Positions 1 through 9,926 of a stretch of 64,000 bases of DNA are shown here, piece by piece. Location of the stretch: NCBI GenBank assembly GCA_015067945.1, contig SVLM01000007.1, positions 19,778 through 83,777 on the forward strand. The letters run 5' to 3'. Each line of letters starts with the position of its first letter. Positions within the stretch are counted from its first letter, which is position 1. Below the pieces are notes generated by a model. The model did not search any database and had not been told where the DNA came from. It saw only the letters and a program-made list of their open reading frames with translations. This DNA comes from Oscillospiraceae bacterium (GTDB lineage: Bacteria; Bacillota; Clostridia; Oscillospirales; Oscillospiraceae). The position numbers and the translations under genes were made by a program.

Positions 1-769
1 TGGCCATGAGCCGATCCTCCGTTTCATTGGACATATAGCCCATTTCCACGATGGTTACCGGAACATTGCACCAGTTGATACCGCTCATGGTATCCGTTTC
101 CCACACAAACTGCCTGTTCGCTCCAGTGCTGCTGACCATTTCATCCAGTACAAATCTGGACAGCTTCACCGACGCATCATACAGATTTGCATTATAGGGA
201 TTATTCTCGGTCTGGCAGATGGTCATGATGCCGTTGGTAGCCGGATTCTCCGACCCGTTGGCGTGAATACGGATGAACGCATCCGCCCCCAGTTCGTTTG
301 CCACCGCCGCACGCTCGGCGTTGCTGATATTGACATCATGGGTGGTGCGGATCATCACTACCTCATAGCCACGCTCTACCAGAATGTCCCTTACCAGCAG
401 TGCAACGGTCAGGTTCAGCTCATACTCTTTCAAGCCGGTAAATTTGCCCTGGGTACCACTGCTGACCTTGGCCTTCATTTCCGTTGCACCGGGGCCAATC
501 GGTTCTTTTTCGGAATTCCCCTTCGCCTGATGCCCCGCATCGATGACGATCAGATATTTTTCCGGCTCTGTGGGCGGTTCCGTCGGGGGTGATATAGGTT
601 CTGTGACCGGCTCGGTGGTGACGGTGGGATGCGTTGCTTCCGTAGGTTCCGTGGTCTGCTCCGTAGCCGTTGTGCCGGAATCAGGCTCTGCCGGCTGCAC
701 ACAGCCAAACAGTATTCCTGCCAAAAGCAACACCGCGAGCAAACCGGTAAGGATTTTCTGCAATGCCAT
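1..769 (-). CDS. N-acetylmuramoyl-L-alanine amidase lipoprotein (3' end outside window)
   Basis: Probable surface-anchored zinc amidase of the Amidase_3 family, which cuts the bond between MurNAc and L-alanine in peptidoglycan. The ATG at 769 follows a good AGGAGG. The first 23 residues form a lipoprotein signal (lipobox ILFGC). A Thr/Pro/Glu-rich linker of about 40 residues follows, then the catalytic domain opening with LIVIDAGHQ (first metal His), a Glu in KEYELNL and the second His in FIRIHANGS. These are the usual Amidase_3 ligands. The frame is still open at base 1, so the C-terminus is missing here. It stands alone with its own promoter at 796-824. A different amidase lies at 10703-11635; this one looks like a housekeeping or sporulation-type wall enzyme rather than a phage one. 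Confidence 0.9.
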   Translation of the reverse strand, partial: MALQKILTGLLAVLLLAGILFGCVQPAEPDSGTTATEQTTEPTEATHPTVTTEPVTEPISPPTEPPTEPEKYLIVIDAGHQAKGNSEKEPIGPGATEMKAKVSSGTQGKFTGLKEYELNLTVALLVRDILVERGYEVVMIRTTHDVNISNAERAAVANELGADAFIRIHANGSENPATNGIMTICQTENNPYNANLYDASVKLSRFVLDEMVSSTGANRQFVWETDTMSGINWCNVPVTIVEMGYMSNETEDRLMA

Positions 770-795
770 TGCAAGCACCTCCTTTTAGTACTGTT

Positions 796-824
796 ATTGT
801 ACCATAGCCGCATCCCGGTTGCAA
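796..824 (-). promoter_or_regulatory. SigA-type promoter of the amidase gene
   Basis: On the minus strand, TTGCAA (819-824) and TACAAT (796-801) are separated by 17 bp, about 25 bp upstream of the amidase start codon. The 770-1082 gap holds only this promoter and the divergent trmL promoter; I see nothing else in it. Confidence 0.7.
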
Positions 825-1016
825 TCATCTTGTGCACTTCCCACAACAAATCCAAAAAATATACATTTTTCATTGGATTCTCCGCATTTTCCAGTGCTGA
901 GCAGTCAAATCCCAATGTTTTGCAAATATTTCGTACGCATTTTGAACAAATTTATGTCGCAAGACAAAAAAATTATGTATATACTATGAAAAGTTGAAAA
1001 AATTCTAATTTTTGGA

Positions 1017-1045
1017 TTGATTTTGGAAGAACTTTGACTTACAAT
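1017..1045 (+). promoter_or_regulatory. SigA-type promoter of trmL
   Basis: TTGATT (1017-1022), a 17-bp spacer and TACAAT (1040-1045). Transcription would start near 1052, about 30 bases before the trmL ATG. Confidence 0.65.
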
Positions 1046-1082
1046 ATGTTGGCAAGCCGAAAAGAGGCAAGAGGTGAAACAA

Positions 1083-1574
1083 ATGCTCAATATCGTACTG
1101 GTCGAGCCGGAGATTCCGCAAAATTGCGGCAACATCGCCCGGACCTGTGCCGCCACCGGTTGTCGGCTGCATTTGATCCGCCCGCTGGGCTTTGACATCT
1201 CAGAAAAGGCTGTCCGCAGGGCAGGCCTGGATTACTGGAACATGGTCGAAGTCCAGGACTACGAAAACCTTGACGATTTCTTTGCCAAAAACGATGTCCG
1301 GCAAATGTGGTGTCTTTCCACAAAAGCACCCCGTAGCTACACAGAGGCGAATTTTGCCGACGAATGCTATTTGTTTTTCGGAAAAGAAACCAAGGGTCTT
1401 CCCGAAAGCTTCCTGAAGGCACATTATCCGCAGTGCGTCCGGATCCCCATGCGTGCCGACGCCCGGAGTCTGAATCTGAGCAACGCCGTGGCCATCACCG
1501 TTTTTGAGGCTCTGCGGCAGTTGGATTTCCCCGGTCTGTCCGATCAGGGTCAGCTCCACAACAACAATACTTAA
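1083..1574 (+). CDS. trmL: tRNA (cytidine/uridine(34)-2'-O)-methyltransferase TrmL
   Basis: SPOUT-class methyltransferase that 2'-O-methylates the wobble base of tRNA-Leu isoacceptors. The 163-residue length is typical of stand-alone TrmL. Seen: the N-terminal EPEIPQNCGNIARTCAA block, LFFGKETKGLP in the middle and IPMRADARSLNLSNA near the C-terminus, the conserved SPOUT motifs that form the knotted SAM site. I place the start at ATG 1083, 6 bases after GAGGTG, rather than at the in-frame GTG at 1074, which lies inside that ribosome site. pgk follows after 25 bases without a terminator between them, so some read-through is likely. Confidence 0.93.
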   Translation: MLNIVLVEPEIPQNCGNIARTCAATGCRLHLIRPLGFDISEKAVRRAGLDYWNMVEVQDYENLDDFFAKNDVRQMWCLSTKAPRSYTEANFADECYLFFGKETKGLPESFLKAHYPQCVRIPMRADARSLNLSNAVAITVFEALRQLDFPGLSDQGQLHNNNT

Positions 1575-1599
1575 ATAACCAAAAATTGGAGGAATTATC

Positions 1600-2799
<1,200 letters not shown>

Positions 2800-2821
2800 T
2801 ATCCAAAAAATAGATAACACT

Positions 2822-2909
2822 GTCATTGCGAACCAGTCCTCAGACTGGTGTGGCAATCTCCTTCGTTTGGAGGGGATTGCCACGGCCGCTGACACAGCCT
2901 CGCAATGAC
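2822..2909. repeat. Palindromic intergenic repeat bounded by GTCATTGCGA / TCGCAATGAC
   Basis: An 88-bp element with perfect 10-bp terminal inverted repeats and internal pairings (CCAGTC/GACTGG; GGCAATC/GATTGCC). It sits between pgk and tpiA. A related fragment (GTCATTGTGCGTGGCAATCC) occurs at 13542-13561, so this is a dispersed family. It resembles a REP/MITE-type unit with no coding capacity. Confidence 0.75.
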
Positions 2910-2964
2910 CCTAACTTTGTAAATTACATCGACTTTTCGATGCATATATAAGGAGAAATTCAAA

Positions 2965-3744
2965 ATGAACAGAAAGTATCGTAAGACCGTCATTGCCGGT
3001 AACTGGAAAATGAACAAGACCCCCTCCGAGACCAAGGAGTTTATGGCTCAGCTGAAGAACATTCTGCCCAAGGGCCGCTGGTGCGATATCGCTCTGTGCG
3101 TTCCCGCCGTCTGCATCCCCGCTGCTGTCCGTGCTATGCGTGATACCCGCGTGGGCATCGGTGCCGAAAACTGCAACGCCAACGCCTCCGGTGCTTACAC
3201 CGGCGAAATCGCTACCAACATGCTGGTAGACGCCGGCTGCAAGTATGTCATCATCGGCCACTCCGAGCGTCGTGAGATGTACGGTGAGACCGACGCTGAT
3301 GTCAACGCCAAGGTTCTGGCCGCTCTGGACGCAGGTCTGGTGCCCATCATGTGCTGCGGCGAGACTCTGGAGCAGCGTGAGAACGGCATCACCGCTGAGC
3401 ACATCACCATGCAGATCAAGCTGGGTCTGAAGAACGTCCCTGAGGACAAGATCCGCAAGGTTGTTATCGCCTACGAGCCCATCTGGGCCATCGGCACCGG
3501 CCTGACCGCCACCCCCGAGCAGGCTGAGGAAGTCTGCGAGATGATTCGCTCCGTGGTCCGTAAGCTGTACTCCTCCAAGAACGCCCGTGCCATCTCCATT
3601 CTGTACGGCGGTTCCATGAACGAGAAGAACGCTTTCGAGCTGCTGGCACAGCCCGACATCGATGGCGGCCTGATCGGCGGTGCTTCCCTGGTTCCCGAGA
3701 AGTTCGTCAAGATCATCGAAGCTGCCAACCAGCCCACTGTGTAA
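2965..3744 (+). CDS. tpiA: Triosephosphate isomerase
   Basis: Interconverts dihydroxyacetone phosphate and glyceraldehyde 3-phosphate. It is 259 residues long, usual for bacteria. Seen: GNWKMNK near residue 12 (catalytic Lys), IGHSERR near 97 (electrophilic His), AYEPIWAIGTG near 169 (catalytic Glu and flexible loop) and YGGSMN near 213 (phosphate site). The ATG follows AAGGAGAAATTCAAA. Codon bias matches pgk. A terminator follows immediately. Confidence 0.98.
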   Translation: MNRKYRKTVIAGNWKMNKTPSETKEFMAQLKNILPKGRWCDIALCVPAVCIPAAVRAMRDTRVGIGAENCNANASGAYTGEIATNMLVDAGCKYVIIGHSERREMYGETDADVNAKVLAALDAGLVPIMCCGETLEQRENGITAEHITMQIKLGLKNVPEDKIRKVVIAYEPIWAIGTGLTATPEQAEEVCEMIRSVVRKLYSSKNARAISILYGGSMNEKNAFELLAQPDIDGGLIGGASLVPEKFVKIIEAANQPTV

Positions 3745-3750
3745 CTGATT

Positions 3751-3778
3751 AAAGGGAGCAGCTTCCGCTGCTCCCTTT
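3751..3778 (+). terminator. Intrinsic terminator after tpiA
   Basis: A GGGAGCAG/CTGCTCCC hairpin flanked by AAA and TTTT, 6 bases after the tpiA stop codon. Confidence 0.85.
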
Positions 3779-3807
3779 TGCCATATATTCCCGAAAGGAG
3801 GGATTCC

Positions 3808-4842
3808 GTGAAAACCCAGGTGATACCCGCCAACCATCCGAATGTTGCACAAAAAGCCGCAGAAATTATTCAAAGCGGCGATGTAGTCGCCATTCCCACC
3901 GAAACTGTATACGGCCTTGCTGCCAACGGGCTCAGCGAAGATGCGGTTTCCCGGATTTTCGAGGTAAAGGGTCGTCCTTCCGACAACCCTCTGATCCTGC
4001 ACATTTGTGACGCAACACAGATCGATCTGTACTGCCATGATGTGCCGCAAAGTGCCTATCGGCTGGCCCAGCTGTTCTGGCCCGGTCCGCTGACCATGGT
4101 TCTGCCCGCAAAAGATACTGTCCCCAAACGTACCACCGGTGGCCTGAGTACCGTGGCTCTGCGGTGCCCGGACAGTGAAATTGCCAGACAGATCATCCAG
4201 CTTTCCGGCGTGCCTTTGGCCGCCCCCTCCGCCAACATTTCCGGCAAGCCCTCCACCACTACCGCAGAACACGTACTGCATGACCATGGCGGTAAGATCC
4301 CCCTGATTGTAGACGGCGGTGCCTGCCGTGTCGGTGTGGAATCCACCATCGTGGATCTGACCGAGGAACGTCCCCGGCTGCTGCGTCCCGGTGGAATTAC
4401 CCCGGAGCAGCTGATGGCCGTGTTAGGGGATCTGGTAGTGGACAAGGCCGTTACCGCTCAGATCGACAAGGACGCCGTGGTGAAAGCCCCCGGCATGAAA
4501 TACCGCCACTATGCCCCCACCGAACCGGTGATCATCGTAGCCGGCGAGCGTGAAAAGGCTGCCGCCTACATTCACCGGCATTTTGAACCCGGTGACCGGG
4601 TACTGTGCTTTGAGGAAGAATTGCCGCTGTACGCAGATTGCAATCCCTTGTCCTACGGCAAGGAGGCGGATGTCAGCACCTTGTCTGCCGGTCTGTTTGC
4701 CGCTCTGCGGGAGTTGGATGACGGCAGCATTGGCAAGGTATATGCCCGTTGCCCCGTGGGCGGTGGCGTAGCCTACGCTGTGCAAAACAGGCTGAAAAAG
4801 GCCGCAGCCTTCCATATTGTAGATGCGGAGGTGGCACAATGA
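3808..4842 (+). CDS. L-threonylcarbamoyladenylate synthase, Sua5/TsaC type
   Basis: Makes threonylcarbamoyl-AMP from threonine, bicarbonate and ATP, the first step of t6A37 tRNA modification. The 344-residue protein has the YrdC-like domain (about 1-200, with KGRPSDNPL near 54 and the SANISGKPS block) and a C-terminal Sua5 domain (about 205-340). It is therefore the long Sua5/YwlC form rather than short TsaC. I choose GTG 3808, preceded by AAGGAGG at 6 bases; a longer frame from 3778 lies inside the tpiA terminator. It overlaps coaE by 4 bases (ATGA), so the two are translationally coupled. Confidence 0.93.
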   Translation: MKTQVIPANHPNVAQKAAEIIQSGDVVAIPTETVYGLAANGLSEDAVSRIFEVKGRPSDNPLILHICDATQIDLYCHDVPQSAYRLAQLFWPGPLTMVLPAKDTVPKRTTGGLSTVALRCPDSEIARQIIQLSGVPLAAPSANISGKPSTTTAEHVLHDHGGKIPLIVDGGACRVGVESTIVDLTEERPRLLRPGGITPEQLMAVLGDLVVDKAVTAQIDKDAVVKAPGMKYRHYAPTEPVIIVAGEREKAAAYIHRHFEPGDRVLCFEEELPLYADCNPLSYGKEADVSTLSAGLFAALRELDDGSIGKVYARCPVGGGVAYAVQNRLKKAAAFHIVDAEVAQ

Positions 4843-5414
4843 TTATTGGCATTACCGGCGGTTCCGGTTGTGGCAAGACCACCCTTTTGACCGTCATTGA
4901 AGAAATGGGCGGGCTGATTTTGGATTGCGATGCCATCTATCACGGACTTTTGCAAACCGATTCTTCCCTGCTGGAGGCTATTGAAGCCCGTTTCTCCGGC
5001 ACAGTCCGTGGCGGCGTATTGGATCGAAAAGCTTTGGGCAATATTGTCTTTGCCGAGGAAGCCGCTTTGGCGGACTTAAACCGCATCACCCACAGTGCCG
5101 TTCGGGCGGAGGTCCTGCGGCTGTTGGCGGTTCAACCGCAGCTGGCAGCCATCGACGCCATCGGTCTGTTTGAAGGCGACTTGGCTACCCTGTGCGATGT
5201 AACCATAACCGTCACCGCACCGGAGGAAGATCGTGTTCGACGGCTCATGGAGCGGGACGGCATCACAGAAGACTATGCAAAAAAACGCATTGCCGCCCAG
5301 CATCCGGAAAGCTGGTTCCGGGAAAAATGCGACTACGCACTGCAAAATGACGGCACGCAGGCCCAATTTCGGGAGAAATGCCTTGCATTTTTGCACAGCT
5401 TGGATATAATGTAA
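4839..5414 (+). CDS. coaE: Dephospho-CoA kinase
   Basis: Last step of coenzyme A synthesis: phosphorylates the 3'-OH of dephospho-CoA. It has 191 residues. Seen: the P-loop GGSGCGKTT at residues 7-15 and LDCDAIYH near 29, the family's substrate-binding segment. The ATG at 4839 overlaps the upstream stop codon and follows GGAGGTGG. An upstream in-frame extension from 4749 lies within the Sua5 gene and is rejected. The M18 peptidase starts 25 bases downstream, in the same operon. Confidence 0.93.
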   Translation: MIIGITGGSGCGKTTLLTVIEEMGGLILDCDAIYHGLLQTDSSLLEAIEARFSGTVRGGVLDRKALGNIVFAEEAALADLNRITHSAVRAEVLRLLAVQPQLAAIDAIGLFEGDLATLCDVTITVTAPEEDRVRRLMERDGITEDYAKKRIAAQHPESWFREKCDYALQNDGTQAQFREKCLAFLHSLDIM

Positions 5415-5439
5415 CCATCAACACAAGGAGGATACTGAT

Positions 5440-6825
5440 ATGACTACTGAAGAACTCCGCGAGTCCCTCATCGCTGCTCCCAAAAACGGCTACGCCCGTA
5501 TTTCCGCTGAGGATCGGGTGGAAATGGAAGACTACTGCAAGCGATACATGGCTTTCATGGATGAAGCCAAGACCGAGCGTGAAGCCACCACCTGGGCCGT
5601 CCGGGAAGCAGAAAAGAATGGCTTTAAGCCTTTCGTCCCCGGTATGGATGTAAAGCCCGGTGACAAGATCTACTACAACAACCGTGACAAAGCCATCGCT
5701 CTGGCCGTCATCGGCACGGAATCTCTTGATAAGGGTGCCAATATTTGTGCTGCCCACGTGGACTCCCCCAGAATGGACCTGAAGCCCAATCCCCTGTACG
5801 AAGATGCTGAAATTGCCTATTTCAAGACCCATTACTACGGCGGCATCAAAAAGTACCAGTGGGTCACCGTCCCTCTGGCACTGCACGGCGTAGTGTACCG
5901 CAAGGACGGCAGCGTCATCACCATCACCATCGGTGAAGACGACAACGATCCCATCCTGATGGTCTCCGACCTGCTGATCCACCTGTCCGCTGACCAGATG
6001 CAGAAGACTGCCGGCAAGGTCATTGCCGCCGAGCAGCTGAATGTCATCCTGGGCACCGAGCCTCTGGAGGGCGAGGGCAGCGACCTGGTGAAGCTGAATG
6101 TCATGAAGTTCCTGAACGAAAAGTACGGCCTCATCGAGTCCGATTTCCTGTCCGCTGAGCTGACCATCGTGCCTGCCGGCCGCTGCAGAGAGGTTGGTTT
6201 TGACCGCAGTCTGATCAGTGCTTACGGCCATGACGACCGGGTCTGTGCCTATGCCGAGCTGGAAGCTCTGTTCTCCATCCCCACCCCCACCAAGACCGCT
6301 GTCTGCATTCTGGCCGACAAGGAAGAGATCGGCTCCGTGGGCATCTCCGGCATGCAGAGCCAGTACTTTGAGCACTTCATGGGCGGTCTGTGCGACGCTC
6401 AGGGTGTCAAGCTCTTTGACTGCTTTGCAAACTCCTTCTGCCTCAGTGCAGACGTGAGCAACGCTTACGACCCCAACTTCCCCGAGGTCTCCGACCGTCG
6501 GAACAATTCCATGCTCAACTACGGTGTTTCCATCTGCAAGTACACCGGCCGTGGCGGTAAAGGCGGTGCCAGCGATGCTTCTGCCGAGGCCATGGGTCAC
6601 ATCCGCACCACCTTCGAAAATGCCGGTGTTATCTGGCAGATCGCCACGCTGGGCAAGGTGGATCAGGGCGGCGGCGGTACTGTTGCTGCTTATATGGCTA
6701 ACCGGAACATCGTCACCGTGGATGCCGGCGTGCCCGTGCTGAGCATGCACGCTCCTCTGGAGCTGGTTTCCAAGCTGGACTGCTACGAAACCATGCTGGC
6801 CTGCAAGGCAATTTATCTGGCATAA
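5440..6825 (+). CDS. M18-family aspartyl aminopeptidase
   Basis: Cytosolic binuclear zinc aminopeptidase of family M18, which trims N-terminal (often acidic) residues from peptides. At 461 residues the length fits the family. Seen: AAHVDSPRMDLKP near 104 (first His ligand), DKEEIGSVG near 291 (catalytic and ligand Glu), ADVSNAYDPNF near 331 (Asp ligand) and SMHAPLE near 434 (last His ligand). SD AAGGAGG is 10 bases upstream. It is the last gene of the Sua5-coaE operon and ends at a strong terminator. Confidence 0.92.
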   Translation: MTTEELRESLIAAPKNGYARISAEDRVEMEDYCKRYMAFMDEAKTEREATTWAVREAEKNGFKPFVPGMDVKPGDKIYYNNRDKAIALAVIGTESLDKGANICAAHVDSPRMDLKPNPLYEDAEIAYFKTHYYGGIKKYQWVTVPLALHGVVYRKDGSVITITIGEDDNDPILMVSDLLIHLSADQMQKTAGKVIAAEQLNVILGTEPLEGEGSDLVKLNVMKFLNEKYGLIESDFLSAELTIVPAGRCREVGFDRSLISAYGHDDRVCAYAELEALFSIPTPTKTAVCILADKEEIGSVGISGMQSQYFEHFMGGLCDAQGVKLFDCFANSFCLSADVSNAYDPNFPEVSDRRNNSMLNYGVSICKYTGRGGKGGASDASAEAMGHIRTTFENAGVIWQIATLGKVDQGGGGTVAAYMANRNIVTVDAGVPVLSMHAPLELVSKLDCYETMLACKAIYLA

Positions 6826-6837
6826 GGATCAAAAGCA

Positions 6838-6867
6838 AAAAGTGCGTACCGCGGTACGCACTTTTTT
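6838..6867 (+). terminator. Intrinsic terminator after M18 aminopeptidase
   Basis: A perfect GTGCGTACC/GGTACGCAC hairpin followed by six T. Confidence 0.9.
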
Positions 6868-6868
6868 G

Positions 6869-6897
6869 TTTACTTTTAGGTCGGTTAATGGTACAAT
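6869..6897 (+). promoter_or_regulatory. SigA-type promoter of the RodA-like gene
   Basis: TTTACT (6869-6874), a 17-bp spacer and TACAAT (6892-6897), starting right after the preceding terminator. Confidence 0.65.
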
Positions 6898-6923
6898 GTA
6901 TGTTTGAAAGGAGGCGGCTATAA

Positions 6924-8078
6924 GTGCGTGATTTTATCCAGGAACTCAAACGTTTTTTCCGCAAGGGCGACATGGTACTTTTGATTATGTGTCTGGCAAT
7001 ATCGGCCTTTGGCTGCCTCATCATTGCCAGTACCAATAACCACCGCGTTTTTACGCGGTACGTCCTTATTCAGGTTCTCGCCATCGGCCTTGGCGTGGCA
7101 TCCTATGCTGTTTTTTCCTCCATCGATCTGGAGTTTTTCTCCGAGCATCGCAGAGCCCTGATGGTGATCAGTTTGGCACTTTTGGGACTTTTGATTCCCT
7201 TTGGTACGGATCTGGGTTCCGGTAACAAGAGCTGGCTGGCCCTTCCTTTGATTCCCTTTAATATCCAGCCTGCGGAAATTTGTAAGATCACATATATTCT
7301 GATCGCTGCTTCGGTGATGACCTCCCATCAGCACAATCTATCCTCCTTCCGTTCCGTGCTGCACATGGGTGTTTGCCTGCTCATGCTGTTCGCAGCCAAC
7401 ATCGTACTATCCAAAGACTTGGGCGTTTCCCTGATTTATGTGTTCATTTTTGTCGGCATGGCTTTTTCCGGCGGTGTAAAGCTGTATTGGTTCGGCCTTG
7501 CAATCGGCGGCACTGCAGCCGCCTGGCCCTTCCTGTGGGAACATTTCTTTAGCGGCAGACAGAAGCTGCGTATTGAAGCACTGTTCAATCCTGCCGTCGA
7601 TCCGCTGGGTACCGATGTCCGCTACCACCTGAAACGAAGTCTGGACACCCTTACCGGCGGCGGTGTGATGGGTCAGGGCCTTTTTAATGGCAACCGGGTA
7701 CAAGCCGGTGCTCTGCCCGCCCAGCATACGGACTTTATCTTCTCCGCCATCGGCGAGGAAATGGGCTATATTGGCTGTTTTTTGGTGCTGGTAATGCTAT
7801 TCGCCCTGGTGGGCCGATGCATTTGGGTGGGCTGCCAGAGTCCGGACTATATGCGTCGCATGGTTTGTTTTGGCACCGCTTCTGCTCTGATCTTCCAGAT
7901 TTTCGTCAACGTCGGTATGTGCATCGGTGTGGTTCCGGTTATCGGCCTGACCCTGCCGCTGATCAGCTACGGCGGTAGTTCCATAGTTACAATCTATGCC
8001 ATGCTGGGCCTGGTGTCCGGCGTTTATGCACGCCCCGCCCCCCGAAGTCACGAACGGTATATCCGTCCACCTCGATAA
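6924..8078 (+). CDS. FtsW/RodA/SpoVE-family peptidoglycan glycosyltransferase
   Basis: SEDS-family polytopic membrane protein that polymerises lipid II into glycan strands with a partner class B PBP. It has 384 residues and about 10 predicted hydrophobic segments. Conserved features seen include KSWL in GSGNKSWLALPL near 97, QPAEICKI near 113 (the usual F-QPSE segment) and the C-terminal PLISYGGSSI near 349, a SEDS hallmark. The start is GTG 6924 with AAGGAGG 9 bases upstream. It is monocistronic and no PBP gene is adjacent, so RodA (elongation) versus FtsW (division) or SpoVE cannot be decided from context. The short N-terminus leans towards RodA. Confidence 0.9.
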   Translation: MRDFIQELKRFFRKGDMVLLIMCLAISAFGCLIIASTNNHRVFTRYVLIQVLAIGLGVASYAVFSSIDLEFFSEHRRALMVISLALLGLLIPFGTDLGSGNKSWLALPLIPFNIQPAEICKITYILIAASVMTSHQHNLSSFRSVLHMGVCLLMLFAANIVLSKDLGVSLIYVFIFVGMAFSGGVKLYWFGLAIGGTAAAWPFLWEHFFSGRQKLRIEALFNPAVDPLGTDVRYHLKRSLDTLTGGGVMGQGLFNGNRVQAGALPAQHTDFIFSAIGEEMGYIGCFLVLVMLFALVGRCIWVGCQSPDYMRRMVCFGTASALIFQIFVNVGMCIGVVPVIGLTLPLISYGGSSIVTIYAMLGLVSGVYARPAPRSHERYIRPPR

Positions 8079-8110
8079 TTTCTCATAAACACGAACCTGC
8101 AAATCCCACA

Positions 8111-8146
8111 GCAGTCTCCGGATTTTCGCCCGGAGACTGCTTTTTT
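8111..8146 (+). terminator. Intrinsic terminator after the RodA-like gene
   Basis: A GCAGTCTCCGG/CCGGAGACTGC hairpin followed by TTTTTT. Confidence 0.9.
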
Positions 8147-8192
8147 GTAAATATCTTTACAAAAACTTAATGTATCCTGCCTTTGCTATTCA

Positions 8193-8221
8193 TTGACGAA
8201 AGGTGTCGTCTGTGTTACAAT
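8193..8221 (+). promoter_or_regulatory. SigA promoter of the O-antigen-ligase-like gene
   Basis: TTGACG (8193-8198), a 17-bp spacer and TACAAT (8216-8221). It lies inside the longest open frame, which begins at 8203, so that upstream start cannot be used from this promoter; the ATG at 8287 is the likely start. Confidence 0.7.
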
Positions 8222-8286
8222 GCAACTCGTGTATTGGCTGTGTCCTTTTCGGAGACAGACCTCTCAGATTTTGGAGAATTACCATC

Positions 8287-9729
8287 ATGTCGACACATTA
8301 TGACACCTTGCCCGTGCAGGCCTCTGCTATGGTTCGCCTTCGTCGGCACCCTGTCTGCATGGCAATTGATCACTTTCTGCGCACGCCTTGGTATTTTCTG
8401 GTTATCGGAGCATTGACCCTGCTGTCTGCCATGTTCTCCCTGGAATTGGTGACCTATACCTGTTTTATTGCCATTGCCATCTTTGTGGCGTTGTTGGGCA
8501 GGGATTTACTTCCTCTGACTCCGCTGATTGTATTAAGCTATATTGCCCCCTCTGTTACCAGCAACCCCGGTGTGTATAACGCATCTGTTTTTTCCGGATC
8601 CAGCGGCATTTATTTGCTGTGTATCGCAGGCATTTTTGTGCTTTGTCTGTGTTTTCGGCTGTGTACCGACCGGCAGATCGGGCGAAAAGCGTTTCTCTCC
8701 CGCAAACGCAGCCTTCTTTTTGGTATGCTGATATTGGGAGCTGCATATATGCTGGGCGGTGCCTTCAGCGGCTACTATACCGCAAACCTTCTTCGCAACC
8801 TTCTTTTCGCATTTATCCAGTTTCTTTCCGTGATCCTATTCTATTATCTCTTCACCGGCGGCATTCAGTGGCCTTCTGTACCCAAAGCATACCTTGCATG
8901 GACGGGATTGTGCTTTGGTGCCGTGATTTTCGCAGAAATCCTACACATTTACCATGTAAATCAGGTGCTTGTTGGCGGACAGATTGATCGCGACCGAATT
9001 TTCAGCGGTTGGGGCAATTGCAACAACATGGGTACGATGCTGGCCATCGCCATTCCTTTCGTATTCTGGCTGGCTTGCAACAGCAAGCGTATATGGCTTT
9101 ACGAGATCATCGCACTGGCGTTTATGGGAGGGGTTGTGTTATCCTGCTCCCGTGGCTCCATTTTGATGGCTGCTGCTGTATATATCATCTGCTATGTGGT
9201 TTTGTTCTGCCGGAGGGTCTTTGGCCTCAGGGGTTGCCTGGTGCGACTGGGAATTCTCTTTGGTTTGATCCTGACCCCCGTTTTGCTGTACCGGGAGAAT
9301 ATTGTCGTTCTGTTTGAATCCTTACTTTCACGAGGCTGGGAGTCCAGTGAGCGTCAAGAAATCTATGCAGAAGGCATGAAACAGTTTTGGCGTTTTCCCG
9401 TATTTGGCGGCACCTTCTATCCAACGGAATATATACCCTTCGACTTCTCCATGGTGCAATCCTTTTCGAATATTTTTCCGCCCCGTTGGCACAATACCTT
9501 TGTGCAAATATTGGCATGCTGTGGTTCCGTAGGCTTGTCCGCCTATATCTTCCACCGTATCCAAACCATCCGACTTCTTCTGCACAAACCCAACACAGCA
9601 AAGTTTTTCATTGGGTTGAGCCTTTTTGTCCTGCTGGGAGCCAGCATGGTGGATTGTCACTTTTTTAACATCGGCCCCACTCTGTTCTACTCCGCATCAC
9701 TGGCCTTTGCAGAAAAGATTACCGATTGA
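8287..9729 (+). CDS. O-antigen ligase / polymerase-like membrane protein (Wzy_C)
   Basis: Polytopic membrane protein of 480 residues with 10 or more hydrophobic segments. The middle holds a run like the Wzy/WaaL family: NMGTMLAIAIPF, VVLSCSRGSILM (the SxSRG motif) and, after a periplasmic loop, RWHNTFVQILACCGSVGL (the HN-F-Q-G-G motif with the catalytic-type His). WaaL enzymes transfer and Wzy enzymes polymerise undecaprenyl-linked glycans at the outer face of the membrane. In a Gram-positive cell the likely substrates are wall or capsule polysaccharides; this is inference, as no other glycan genes are nearby. The start at 8287 has GGAG 10 bases upstream and is downstream of a clear promoter. 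Confidence 0.78.
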   Translation: MSTHYDTLPVQASAMVRLRRHPVCMAIDHFLRTPWYFLVIGALTLLSAMFSLELVTYTCFIAIAIFVALLGRDLLPLTPLIVLSYIAPSVTSNPGVYNASVFSGSSGIYLLCIAGIFVLCLCFRLCTDRQIGRKAFLSRKRSLLFGMLILGAAYMLGGAFSGYYTANLLRNLLFAFIQFLSVILFYYLFTGGIQWPSVPKAYLAWTGLCFGAVIFAEILHIYHVNQVLVGGQIDRDRIFSGWGNCNNMGTMLAIAIPFVFWLACNSKRIWLYEIIALAFMGGVVLSCSRGSILMAAAVYIICYVVLFCRRVFGLRGCLVRLGILFGLILTPVLLYRENIVVLFESLLSRGWESSERQEIYAEGMKQFWRFPVFGGTFYPTEYIPFDFSMVQSFSNIFPPRWHNTFVQILACCGSVGLSAYIFHRIQTIRLLLHKPNTAKFFIGLSLFVLLGASMVDCHFFNIGPTLFYSASLAFAEKITD

Positions 9730-9737
9730 TTGATGTT

Positions 9738-9775
9738 CAGAAAACCCACCGGAAAACCGGCGGGTTTTCTGCAAA
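9738..9775 (+). terminator. Probable intrinsic terminator
   Basis: A hairpin ACCC-CCGG-AAAA-CCGG-GGGT followed by TTTCTG, directly after the O-antigen-ligase-like gene. The U-run is short. Confidence 0.6.
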
Positions 9776-9782
9776 AAAACTA

Positions 9783-9811
9783 TTGCAAAACAAAAAAAGC
9801 TGTGCTATAAT
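9783..9811 (+). promoter_or_regulatory. Promoter of the tRNA-Gln/tRNA-Lys unit
   Basis: TTGCAA (9783-9788), a 17-bp spacer and TATAAT (9806-9811), about 38 bases upstream of tRNA-Gln. Confidence 0.75.
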
Positions 9812-9848
9812 ACCTTAGCGTGTCCGAAACCGGGCGCCGCACCCACAT

Positions 9849-9923
9849 TGGGATGTCGCCAAGCGGTAAGGCACCAGACTTTGACTCTGGCATTCGTAGG
9901 TTCAAATCCTGCCATCCCAGCCA
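9849..9923 (+). tRNA. tRNA-Gln (UUG)
   Basis: Complete cloverleaf: acceptor TGGGATG/CATCCCA, anticodon stem CCAGA/TCTGG with loop CTTTGAC giving anticodon TTG, T-arm with TTCAAAT and an encoded CCA. It begins with U1, typical of bacterial tRNA-Gln. Co-transcribed with tRNA-Lys. Confidence 0.96.
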
Positions 9924-9926
9924 CCC

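Noticed and set aside
5263-6750. A 495-codon minus-strand frame over the M18 aminopeptidase
   Set aside because: Shadow frame without motif or start signal.
8203-8286. An N-terminal extension of the O-antigen-ligase-like protein
   Set aside because: It overlaps the -10 box of a good promoter (8216-8221), so it would not be transcribed; a proper ribosome site precedes 8287.
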